Part shown: positions 1-7,945 of the stretch, one piece after another
Layout of the letters: each line of letters begins with the position of its first letter
Numbering within the stretch: position 1 is the stretch's first letter
Assembly (NCBI GenBank): GCA_016788685.1
Contig: JAEUSS010000226.1
Location: 1 to 29,205 of the forward strand
Direction: 5' to 3'
DNA length: 29,205 nucleotides
Source: Prolixibacteraceae bacterium
Lineage (GTDB): Bacteria; Bacteroidota; Bacteroidia; Bacteroidales; Prolixibacteraceae
The notes under the pieces: model-generated
What the model saw: only the letters and a program-made list of their open reading frames with translations
Told to the model about the DNA's origin: nothing
Databases searched by the model: none
Translations under genes and position numbers: made by a program

Positions 1-2
1 AC

Positions 3-446
3 AACGACCGGATAAACGACTATGCCCGCGCCCTGTTTGCCAGCGGCAAGCACTACCTGCCTTCCAATCAATTAACTCCCGGCCGAACCGGTTACGGAAC
101 CAACAAAAACTTCCCGTGCATCCGCTATGCAGAAATACTGCTCATGCATGCCGAAGCCCTTACCCAGGGAGCCACAAGCACTGCCATGTCGGCTGACCAG
201 GCAGTAAGCCTCGTCAGGGAAAGAGCCGGATTACCTGCTATTTCAGGAGTAACCAACGCTCAGGTAATGGACGAAAAATTTGCAGAACTGGCCATGGAAT
301 GGGGTACCCGCTATTACGATATGGTAAGACTCGGCAAATATGACCAGCTAAGCTACGACGGAAGAACATTTACCGAAGACAAAACTTTCTTGCCTTATCC
401 GCAGAATCAGGTTGACTTGCTGCCAGCCCTTAAAGTCAAAAAGTAA
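3..446 (+). CDS. SusD/RagB-family outer-membrane glycan-binding lipoprotein, C-terminal part
   Basis: This is the last 147 codons of a gene that starts left of the window; the frame is open from base 3 and ends at TAA 444-446. The translation carries SusD C-terminal hallmarks: a segment reading NFPCIRYAEILLMHAEAL (the usual RYAEvlLmyAEA helix), then ELAMEWGTRYYDMVRLGK (usual ELAfEgxRwfDLvRtG), and finally a FLPYPQNQVDL block like the LLPIPQNEIDxN ending of the family. SusD proteins sit on the cell surface as lids of SusC TonB-dependent transporters and bind oligosaccharides. The lipoprotein signal and the SusC partner are not in the window. The next gene follows after 30 bp, so both are probably co-transcribed. 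The family call is secure; the glycan specificity comes only from the downstream enzymes. Confidence 0.92.
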   Translation, partial: NDRINDYARALFASGKHYLPSNQLTPGRTGYGTNKNFPCIRYAEILLMHAEALTQGATSTAMSADQAVSLVRERAGLPAISGVTNAQVMDEKFAELAMEWGTRYYDMVRLGKYDQLSYDGRTFTEDKTFLPYPQNQVDLLPALKVKK

Positions 447-476
447 TTGTAGTTGACACTAAAAAAATGAAATAAA

Positions 477-1565
477 ATGAAAAGTCTAAAATATTTTTTC
501 ATATCCATGCTGGCGATCGTTTTTGCCACATCATGCAACGAGGGCATCGACCCGATTACCCCGATAGCTCCCGGAACTGATGCATCAGCTCCTGCGCTGA
601 CCATTAAATATCCGCTTGAAGGTACCCTGATTCGCGTAAAAGAAGATGTTACCCCGATCAATTTTCAGCTTGAAGCTGAAGACGATATTGAAATCAAATC
701 GATTTCATTAAAACTTGACGGAACAGAAATCACTTCTTTCAACGATTTTAAAGACTACCGCCGCGCAATAAAAGAGTATTTGTACAACAACCTCACCAAT
801 GGTTCTCATACATTAGCCATTACCGTAACCGACCTTTCGGGGAAAAGTACGACGAAATCGGTTAATTTTGAGAAGATTGCTCCTTACAAAGCCAAATACG
901 CCAACGAGACATTCTACATGCCGTTCGACGGAGATTACATGGAATTACTCAGCATTACCAATGCGACTAAAGTTGGAAACCCGGGCTTTAGCGAAGGGAA
1001 AGTAGGAAAAGCCTATGCCGGAGCAACTGATGCCTACCTGACCTTTCCGACGGCCGGACTGCAAAGCCCCGAGTTCAGCGCTGTGTTCTGGATGAAAGTA
1101 AATGCAGTTCCCGACCGTGCCGGTATTCTGGTGATGGGTCCGGTTGATCCTGCCGCCCCGAATGCAATGAACAACCGTAAAAACGGATTCCGCTTCTTCC
1201 GTGAAGGAAGTGCGACGAAACAAACCTTTAAGCTAAATGTTGGAAACGGTACCACAGATGCATGGTTTGACGGCGGCACAGCCGCTTCAATTGATCCGGC
1301 TGCCGGACAATGGGTACACATGGCATTCACCATCTCGAAATCAAAATCAGAATGTGTGGTTTATTTCAACGGACAAGTTGTCAAGCAGGGAAGCTATACT
1401 GAAATCAACTGGGCAGGTTGTGATATCCTCTCTATCATGTCCGGAGCTCCCCGCTTTAGCGGCTGGAACCATAAATCAGACAACAGCCTGATGGACGAGC
1501 TGCGCCTTTTCAATAAAGCGCTTACTCCGGCTGAAATTCAAACAATCATGAATGCAGAGAAGTAA
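477..1565 (+). CDS. Surface lipoprotein with Ig-like and LamG/concanavalin-like domains (putative glycan-binding protein)
   Basis: A 362-residue protein with a lipoprotein signal ending in ATSC (Cys20). Residues about 38-132 look like a bacterial Ig-like beta-sandwich (SISLKLDGTEI, NGSHTLAITVTDLSG). Residues about 142-360 resemble a LamG/concanavalin A-like jelly roll, with FSAVFWMKVN, GQWVHMAFTISKSKSECVVYFNGQVV and SLMDELRLFNKALTPAEIQTIM, the last being a typical LamG_3 ending. It follows SusD by 30 bp and occupies the position of SusE/SusF-like surface glycan-binding proteins, so it probably helps capture the same glycan at the surface. No catalytic residues are evident, although some members of this fold are hydrolases. 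A strong hairpin follows the stop codon, so this may be the last gene of the transporter/binding transcript. The domain call is fairly sure; the binding function is inferred from position. Confidence 0.8.
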   Translation: MKSLKYFFISMLAIVFATSCNEGIDPITPIAPGTDASAPALTIKYPLEGTLIRVKEDVTPINFQLEAEDDIEIKSISLKLDGTEITSFNDFKDYRRAIKEYLYNNLTNGSHTLAITVTDLSGKSTTKSVNFEKIAPYKAKYANETFYMPFDGDYMELLSITNATKVGNPGFSEGKVGKAYAGATDAYLTFPTAGLQSPEFSAVFWMKVNAVPDRAGILVMGPVDPAAPNAMNNRKNGFRFFREGSATKQTFKLNVGNGTTDAWFDGGTAASIDPAAGQWVHMAFTISKSKSECVVYFNGQVVKQGSYTEINWAGCDILSIMSGAPRFSGWNHKSDNSLMDELRLFNKALTPAEIQTIMNAEK

Positions 1566-1607
1566 TACTTTTTCTGCTGCAAGTAATTAATTCAATCAAA
1601 TACAAGA

Positions 1608-1640
1608 GAAGGCTGCCCGGAAGGTATCCGGGCAGCCTTC
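1608..1640 (+). terminator. Hairpin terminator after LamG lipoprotein gene
   Basis: A perfect 13-bp inverted repeat (GAAGGCTGCCCGG at 1608-1620, its complement at 1628-1640) with a 7-nt loop lies 42 bp after the stop codon. The downstream CCATTTT is only a weak T tract, so it may terminate partially, giving lower expression of the enzyme genes that follow, or act in RNA processing. Confidence 0.75.
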
Positions 1641-1685
1641 CCATTTTAAAACCACCAACTCAACCAGTTGACATAAATAAATAGA

Positions 1686-3029
1686 ATGAAATATCTGATT
1701 TTTGCCAACATCCTCCTTTTACTGGTGAGCTCTTGTTCGTTCTCAAGCAAAAAGAATGAAAACACAACAGCTTCCAAAACAGAATTAACTGACGATCAGC
1801 TTCTGGACACCTTACAACATCAAACTTTCCGGTACTTCTGGGACGGTGCCGAACCCACTTCGGGAATGGCCCGGGAACGGATTCACATGGACAATATCTA
1901 TCCGCAAAACGATCAGGACGTAATTACCCTTGGGGGTTCAGGCTTCGGTGTAATGGCCATCCTGGTGGGCGTTGAACGGGGCTTTATCACTCGTGAAGAA
2001 GCGCTGGCGCGTTATCAAAAGATTGTAGATTACCTGGGTAAAGCCGACCGTTTTCACGGAGCATGGCCGCATTGGCTGGATGGCCCGACAGGTAAAGTAA
2101 AACCTTTCGGGAAAAAAGACAATGGCGGCGACCTGGTTGAAACCGCATTTATGATCCAGGGATTGCTCACCGTGGCCGAATACTTCAAAGGCGGAAATGA
2201 AGCCGAACAGCAACTAGTTACCGACATCAACAAACTGTGGAGTGAAGTTGAATGGGACTGGTACACCAAAGGAGGTCAGGATGTGCTGTACTGGCACTGG
2301 TCGCCCGAATATGGCTGGGAAATGAACTTTCCGGTAGGTGGTTATAACGAATGCCTGATCATGTATGTACTGGCTGCTGCTTCTCCTACCCACCCGATTA
2401 AGCCAAGTGTATACGACAAAGGCTGGGCGCTCAGCGGCGAAATTTCAAAAGATACTCTATTCTGCGGGCTGCGTACCGTACTGAATCATTACGAGCATGG
2501 CGGCGATCCGGTCGGACCGCTTTTCTGGGCGCATTACTCGTACCTGGGCCTAAACCCCAAAGGCCTTTCGGATAAATACGCAGACTACTGGGCACTTAAC
2601 CAAAATCATGCTTTAATCAACTACAATTATGCTGTGGCCAATCCGAAAGGATATAAAGGTTACGGAGAAAAACAATGGGGACTCACCTCCAGTTATTCGG
2701 TCAACGGCTATGCCGGTCATCATCCGGGCGAAGAAGATTTAGGTGTTATCTCTCCAACGGCAGCCCTATCGTCGTTTCCGTATACACCCAAGGAATCTAT
2801 GCAGTTCCTGAAATATTTATACACCGAAGCTGATTCGCTTGTCGGCAAATATGGTCCTTATGATGCCTACAGCGTATCTGCCAACTGGTATTTGCCGCGC
2901 TATCTGGCAATCGACCAGGGACCAATTCCGGTTATGATCGAGAATCATCGTACCGGTTTGCTCTGGAACTTATTCATGAAGAATGAAGATGTTCAGAAGG
3001 GTTTGAAAAAACTAGGATTTCAGTACTAA
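1686..3029 (+). CDS. GH144 glucanase, lipoprotein (probable beta-1,2-glucanase)
   Basis: A 447-residue protein with a lipoprotein signal ending in VSSC (Cys17). Nearly all the rest is one (alpha/alpha)6 'glycoamylase-like' domain (Pfam Glycoamylase type, CAZy GH144): TFRYFWDGAEPTSGMARER near residue 48, DNGGDLVETAFMIQGLL at 145-161, YWHWSPEYGWEMNF near 202, GGYNEC at 218-223 and PTAALSSFPYTPKESM at 357-372. Asp145, Asp149, Glu152 and Glu222 match the spacing of the acidic residues I recall as important in the Chitinophaga pinensis endo-beta-1,2-glucanase. Characterised GH144 enzymes are endo-beta-1,2-glucanases or exo-enzymes releasing sophorose. As a lipoprotein it would sit on the outer membrane, or in the periplasm if not exported. 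A paralogue follows after 33 bp. Family sure; endo versus exo mode cannot be told from sequence alone. Confidence 0.9.
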   Translation: MKYLIFANILLLLVSSCSFSSKKNENTTASKTELTDDQLLDTLQHQTFRYFWDGAEPTSGMARERIHMDNIYPQNDQDVITLGGSGFGVMAILVGVERGFITREEALARYQKIVDYLGKADRFHGAWPHWLDGPTGKVKPFGKKDNGGDLVETAFMIQGLLTVAEYFKGGNEAEQQLVTDINKLWSEVEWDWYTKGGQDVLYWHWSPEYGWEMNFPVGGYNECLIMYVLAAASPTHPIKPSVYDKGWALSGEISKDTLFCGLRTVLNHYEHGGDPVGPLFWAHYSYLGLNPKGLSDKYADYWALNQNHALINYNYAVANPKGYKGYGEKQWGLTSSYSVNGYAGHHPGEEDLGVISPTAALSSFPYTPKESMQFLKYLYTEADSLVGKYGPYDAYSVSANWYLPRYLAIDQGPIPVMIENHRTGLLWNLFMKNEDVQKGLKKLGFQY

Positions 3030-3062
3030 TTCAACAGCAGTTCCGGAATAAAGCCAATTGGG

Positions 3063-5483
3063 ATGAAAAATTCAGCGAAAATACGCCTGTTTGCAGTTTG
3101 GATTGTGATATTGATCGTGCATTCAAATTACGGAAGAGCACAACAAGTGCATTTCTTTACTGAAGGTACCGATCAAACTTATTACGATCAGGGCATCGTT
3201 GATGTCGCGAATCTGGGCGCAAGTACTTTCGAGCATACCAATCCGCCCGGGCTTCCGCAATACAACGACAAAGTGCCATGTTCTGCAACCGCATACAAAG
3301 GTCTGTCATCGTTAAAATTTAGTTACACCTCGGCAGTCTCCGGAAGCTGGAAAGTGAGTATTTACCGAAGCGGATGGACCACAGCTGACATCACCGGACT
3401 GGATTCCCTTTCTTTTTATATCTATTCCGGAACTGAACTGCCCAACACCGCCTTGCCGCTGATTGGCCTCAAGGCAGTTAAAAAATCCGGATCGGCCGAG
3501 GTTTCGTCGAAGTTGTACAAACTGGCTGATTACAATAACAATGTGCAGCCGGGGCGCTGGAACAGGGTGAAATTTCCGCTCAGCGCTATTGTCAGCGACA
3601 GCCAAAATGACGAACTGGATTACACTGCCGTCAAAGGCATCATTTTCGGCCAATCAGAAAGCAACAACAGCTCGCGGCTGATTTTTATCGATGACATCGC
3701 CGCATTTAAAAGCATAAGCAATGTGCCGCCGGTTGAAACATTTTCAGCAACGGGATATGACAGTCATGCCGAACTGAACTGGCAACATCCGGCCATCGGT
3801 TTATCGTACCGGGTTTATGCTTCGTTCGACCGCGGACAGACTTTTGAACTGCGCGGTGAAACTGCCGAAAACTATTACCTCGACTTTGTTCCGGAGAATG
3901 GCAGAAACACGACCGTAACTTACCGGATTGTTGCCGTTACCCAAGAGAAAGAGTCTGATCCGAATGAAAAAACTGCAACGATCCGCGATTTTTCCGATGA
4001 TGAATTGCTTGATCTGATGCAACGTTATACGTTCCGCTATTTCTGGGAAGGAGCCCACCAAGGATCGGGCATGGCACTGGAACGGACAAACGGCAGCGGT
4101 TCAACAGTTGCTTCGGGAGCCACGGGAATGGGATTAATGGCCATGATTGTTGCCCATGAACGTCAATACCAGCCCCGGGAAGAAGTCAGGAGCAGAATTC
4201 TGAAAATCCTTTCCTTTCTGGAGAGCTGTGACCGTCATCACGGCGCGTGGTCGCACTGGTACAATGCTAATACCCTGCGTACACAACCTTTTTCGGCCGA
4301 TGACGATGGCGGCGACTTAGTCGAAACTTCGTTTGTTGCCCAGGCTCTTGTCGCATTAAAAAACTATTTCTCGGGCACCGACGATCAATCCGCGCAGATC
4401 AGGGTCAAATCAGAAAAACTGTGGAAAGAAATTGACTGGAACTGGTACCGGCAAAACGGACAAAACACTTTATACTGGCACTGGTCGCCCAACTTCAACT
4501 TCAGCAAAAACATGAAGATCACCGGGTGGAATGAAAGCCTGATCACTTACATCATGGCGGCAGCTTCGCCAACTCACGGCATCTCAAAAGATGTTTATAC
4601 TCAAGGCTGGGCCCGAAACGGAAATATAGTGAACAAAAGAACCTTCTATAACCACCAGATATCCCTTTCTCCGGACTGGGGCGGTCCGCTGTTTTGGCTG
4701 CATTACACTCATCTGGGCATCAATCCTCACGGACTGAAAGATCAGTATGCCGATTACTGGCAAGAAAGTGTGAACACAGTTAAAATTCATCACGCCTATG
4801 CGGTAGCCAATCCGCTGAACCGGAAGAATTACAGCGAAAAATGCTGGGGACTGACAGCCAGTGACGATCCGTACGGGTATACCGCCCATCAGCCGATGAG
4901 CAACGACAACGGAACCATAAGCCCCACGGCAGCCCTGGCAAGCATGCCCTATACGCCTGAAGAATCAATGAAAGCCCTGAAATATTTCTACCGGGAACGC
5001 GGCAAAGACCTCTTTGGAAAATTTGGCCCGTACGATGCCTTTAACGACGACGTAAATTGGGTAAAGAAAGCCTGGCTGGGCATTGATCAGGGGCCTATTG
5101 TAGTGATGATCGAAAACTACCGCACCAAACTTTTATGGAACGCGATAATGAAAGACCCGGACGTAAAGGCAGGCCTGGACAAGCTGGGGTTTCAGTATGA
5201 AATCACGACCAGCACCGGCAAGTTGCCAAATCCGCAGTCGTTTACCCTCTCCCCCAATCCGGGAAAAGGAACGGTGAGAGCAAGTTTCTCCGGAATGAAC
5301 CCCGGACAGCCCCTTGTGATCAAGGTCGTTTCAATGGATGGACGGATGGTCTGGTCTGAAAAATTAACGGAGTTTGGCAACGAATTTTCTTTTGACTGTT
5401 CAGCATGGCCCAACGGATTGTATGTGGTTCTGTTGGTAAACGGAACGAAACAGGTGCAGGCGAAGCTGTTGGTTCAGAACTGA
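3063..5483 (+). CDS. Multidomain GH144 glucanase secreted by type IX system
   Basis: An 806-residue protein with a signal peptide (about residues 1-27, ending GRAQQ). Residues about 29-216 form a beta-sandwich that looks like a galactose-binding or CBM-type domain (LSFYIYSG, WNRVKFPLSAI, GIIFGQSESNNSSRLIFIDDIAAF). Residues 220-307 resemble an FnIII domain. Residues about 309-712 are a GH144 catalytic domain, clearly paralogous to the preceding gene, with DDDGGDLVETSF giving Asp414, Asp418, Glu421, plus Glu491 in GWNES. The last 80 residues are a type-A T9SS sorting domain: FTLSPNPGKG, VVSMDGRMVW, NGLYVVLLVNG, QAKLLVQ. It is therefore probably released or surface-anchored through T9SS and is the outermost enzyme of the locus. 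Domain order is clear; the carbohydrate-binding role of the N-terminal module is inferred. Confidence 0.9.
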   Translation: MKNSAKIRLFAVWIVILIVHSNYGRAQQVHFFTEGTDQTYYDQGIVDVANLGASTFEHTNPPGLPQYNDKVPCSATAYKGLSSLKFSYTSAVSGSWKVSIYRSGWTTADITGLDSLSFYIYSGTELPNTALPLIGLKAVKKSGSAEVSSKLYKLADYNNNVQPGRWNRVKFPLSAIVSDSQNDELDYTAVKGIIFGQSESNNSSRLIFIDDIAAFKSISNVPPVETFSATGYDSHAELNWQHPAIGLSYRVYASFDRGQTFELRGETAENYYLDFVPENGRNTTVTYRIVAVTQEKESDPNEKTATIRDFSDDELLDLMQRYTFRYFWEGAHQGSGMALERTNGSGSTVASGATGMGLMAMIVAHERQYQPREEVRSRILKILSFLESCDRHHGAWSHWYNANTLRTQPFSADDDGGDLVETSFVAQALVALKNYFSGTDDQSAQIRVKSEKLWKEIDWNWYRQNGQNTLYWHWSPNFNFSKNMKITGWNESLITYIMAAASPTHGISKDVYTQGWARNGNIVNKRTFYNHQISLSPDWGGPLFWLHYTHLGINPHGLKDQYADYWQESVNTVKIHHAYAVANPLNRKNYSEKCWGLTASDDPYGYTAHQPMSNDNGTISPTAALASMPYTPEESMKALKYFYRERGKDLFGKFGPYDAFNDDVNWVKKAWLGIDQGPIVVMIENYRTKLLWNAIMKDPDVKAGLDKLGFQYEITTSTGKLPNPQSFTLSPNPGKGTVRASFSGMNPGQPLVIKVVSMDGRMVWSEKLTEFGNEFSFDCSAWPNGLYVVLLVNGTKQVQAKLLVQN

Positions 5484-5583
5484 CAACTCAGGGATGCTTA
5501 CGCAATGACTTTCGCCGTCGGAGATTCAGATCCTTGTGAGCTCCATACGATTGTATTATTAATCCATTAACAACAATAATTGC

Positions 5584-7851
5584 ATGAAAAAATATCTTTT
5601 TGCGCTACTATTTCTGACGGGAGTACAGCTGTCTGCACAGGATGTCAGAATGGATGCTTTCATCACCGAGCTGATGGGCAAAATGACCCTCGAAGAAAAA
5701 CTTGGACAGCTGAACCTTCCGGCTTCCGGAGATATTACCACCGGTACTGCCAGTAGTTCGAACATTGCAGAGAAAATAAAAGAAGGTAAAGTCGGCGGAC
5801 TCTTTAACATCAAATCGGCCGAAAAAATCCGGGATGTCCAAAAGATCGCCATGGAACAAAGCCGCCTGAAAATTCCGTTAATCTTCGGGATGGACGTCAT
5901 TCACGGCTACCAGACCATGTTTCCGATCCCGCTGGGCATGTCATGCAGCTGGGATATGGAGCTGATGGAAAGAAGTGCCCGTATCGCGGCTCAGGAAGCC
6001 AGCGCCGACGGCATCAACTGGACCTTCTCGCCGATGGTCGATATTTCCCGCGATCCGCGTTGGGGACGTGTTTCCGAAGGTTCGGGTGAAGATCCTTACC
6101 TGGGTTCACAAATTGCCAAAGCAATGGTAAAGGGTTATCAGGGCGACGACCTCCGGAAAAACAACACCATTATGGCCTGTGTCAAGCATTTCGCGCTCTA
6201 CGGAGCTCCGGAAGCCGGCCGTGATTATAACACCACCGACATGAGCCGTATCCGCATGTACAACGAGTATTTCCCGCCCTACAAAGCAGCTGTGGAGGCC
6301 GGCGTTGGCTCAGTAATGACCTCGTTCAACGAAATTGACGGGATTCCGGCTACTGCCAACAAATGGCTGATGACAGATTTACTTCGTAAAGACTGGGGGT
6401 TCAACGGATTTGTGGTGACTGACTACACCGCCATCCTGGAAATGGTCGATCACGGACTGGGTAACCTGAAGGATGTTTCAGCACTGGCGCTTAAAGCCGG
6501 AACCGATATGGACATGGTGGCCGACGGATTCCTGAATACCCTGAAAGAATCGCTTGAAGAAGGAAAAGTGACACAGCAGGAAATCGATCAGGCTGTGCGG
6601 CGGATTCTGGAAGCCAAATACAAACTCGGATTGTTTGAAGATCCCTACCGCTATTGCGATCTGAACCGCGCAAAAACAGAAGTTTTCACTCCTGAAAACC
6701 GTCGGAAAGCCCGTGAAATTGCAGCTCAAACCTTCGTTTTACTGAAGAACGACAAACAAACGCTCCCGCTTCAGGAAAAAGGTACCATCGCTCTGATCGG
6801 CCCGCTGGCCGACAACCGCGAAAACATGCCGGGAACATGGAGCGTAGCCGCTGATTTTCCGAAATCGGTATCACTGCTCGACGGAATGAAAAAAGCAGTC
6901 GGGAACCGGGCAAAAATAGTATATGCCAAAGGAACCAATGTGGTGAGCGACCCTCAACTTGACGCACGGATCAGCATTTTCGGGAAACCGACCAAATGGG
7001 ACAATCGCCCGCAGAAAGAAATGATTGCCGAAGCGGTGGCCGTAGCCCGCAAAGCAGATGTGATCGTTGCCGCGGTGGGCGAATCGGCCGAAATGAGCGG
7101 CGAAGCTTCGAGTCGATCAGACATTAACCTTCCGGAGAACCAGCGCGAATTGCTGGAGGCATTGCTGGCAACCGGGAAACCGGTGGTGATGGTGATGTTC
7201 ACCGGTCGCCCGCTGTCCATCAGCTGGGAAAAAGCTCACGTCCCGGCGATCCTGAATGTATGGTTTGCCGGTACCGAAGCGGGAGATGCTATTGCCGATG
7301 TGTTGCTGGGCAAAGTCAATCCCTCAGGAAAACTGAGTACTACTTTCCCTCAAAATGTCGGACAGGTGCCGCTCTACTACAACCATAAAAATACCGGACG
7401 CCCGCTGCCCGACGGAACCTGGTTCCAGAAGTTCCGCTCCAACTACCTCGATGTTTCGAACGATCCGCTTTTCCCCTTCGGTTTTGGCCTGAGCTACACC
7501 ACTTTCGACTATAAAAATCTGAAGTTGTCCGATTCGGGCCTGACTGCCGGCGGAAAGTTAACCGTTTCGGTAGAGGTGACCAACTCCGGGAATTACGACG
7601 GCGCCGAAGTCGTTCAGCTGTATCTGCGCGACATGGTAGGCAGTGTCACCCGCCCGGTAAAGGAGCTGAAGGGTTTCCGGAAAGTATTTCTGAAAAAAGG
7701 CGAAACCCGCACCGTTGAGTTTACCCTCACCGAGAATGACCTTCGTTTCTATAACTCCGATCTGCAGTTTGTCAGCGAACCCGGAGATTTCAGGGTATTC
7801 GTCGGAACCAGTTCTGCCAATACGCTAGAAGCCGGTTTTGTCCTGAAATAA
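5584..7851 (+). CDS. GH3 beta-glucosidase, periplasmic (BglX-like; probably acts on beta-1,2-gluco-oligosaccharides)
   Basis: A 755-residue protein with a cleavable signal peptide (MKKYLFALLFLTGVQLSAQ). It has the full BglX-type order: an N-terminal TIM barrel with ISRDPRWGRVSEGSGEDPYL at 155-173 and the nucleophile segment GFVVTDYTA (Asp280), an alpha/beta C-terminal domain with the likely acid/base in GEASSRSD (Glu507), and an FnIII-like end (about 655-742, starting LTVSVEVTNSGNYDG). GH3 enzymes remove terminal beta-glucosyl residues. In Bacteroides thetaiotaomicron a GH3 enzyme (BT_3567) specific for beta-1,2-gluco-oligosaccharides has been described, and the pairing with two GH144 genes here points the same way. 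There is no lipobox, so it is probably free in the periplasm, finishing oligosaccharides imported by SusC/D. It starts 100 bp after the second GH144, and a T-rich terminator follows. Family sure, linkage specificity inferred. Confidence 0.92.
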   Translation: MKKYLFALLFLTGVQLSAQDVRMDAFITELMGKMTLEEKLGQLNLPASGDITTGTASSSNIAEKIKEGKVGGLFNIKSAEKIRDVQKIAMEQSRLKIPLIFGMDVIHGYQTMFPIPLGMSCSWDMELMERSARIAAQEASADGINWTFSPMVDISRDPRWGRVSEGSGEDPYLGSQIAKAMVKGYQGDDLRKNNTIMACVKHFALYGAPEAGRDYNTTDMSRIRMYNEYFPPYKAAVEAGVGSVMTSFNEIDGIPATANKWLMTDLLRKDWGFNGFVVTDYTAILEMVDHGLGNLKDVSALALKAGTDMDMVADGFLNTLKESLEEGKVTQQEIDQAVRRILEAKYKLGLFEDPYRYCDLNRAKTEVFTPENRRKAREIAAQTFVLLKNDKQTLPLQEKGTIALIGPLADNRENMPGTWSVAADFPKSVSLLDGMKKAVGNRAKIVYAKGTNVVSDPQLDARISIFGKPTKWDNRPQKEMIAEAVAVARKADVIVAAVGESAEMSGEASSRSDINLPENQRELLEALLATGKPVVMVMFTGRPLSISWEKAHVPAILNVWFAGTEAGDAIADVLLGKVNPSGKLSTTFPQNVGQVPLYYNHKNTGRPLPDGTWFQKFRSNYLDVSNDPLFPFGFGLSYTTFDYKNLKLSDSGLTAGGKLTVSVEVTNSGNYDGAEVVQLYLRDMVGSVTRPVKELKGFRKVFLKKGETRTVEFTLTENDLRFYNSDLQFVSEPGDFRVFVGTSSANTLEAGFVLK

Positions 7852-7869
7852 ATAATCAGGGAACCGGAA

Positions 7870-7930
7870 ACCGGAAAAGAAATGCGGGAAAAACGAACTC
7901 GCTGCTTCTTTTCCGGTCTCCGTTTTTTTT
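7870..7930 (+). terminator. Rho-independent terminator between GH3 and GH43-like genes
   Basis: A 12-bp perfect stem (ACCGGAAAAGAA 7870-7881 with TTCTTTTCCGGT 7906-7917) with extra inner GCG/CGC pairing, followed by a run of eight T at 7923-7930. The T run ends only 15 bp before the next start codon, so expression of the GH43-like gene would need read-through or regulated antitermination. Confidence 0.8.
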
Positions 7931-7945
7931 CTCAAATCAACCGCC

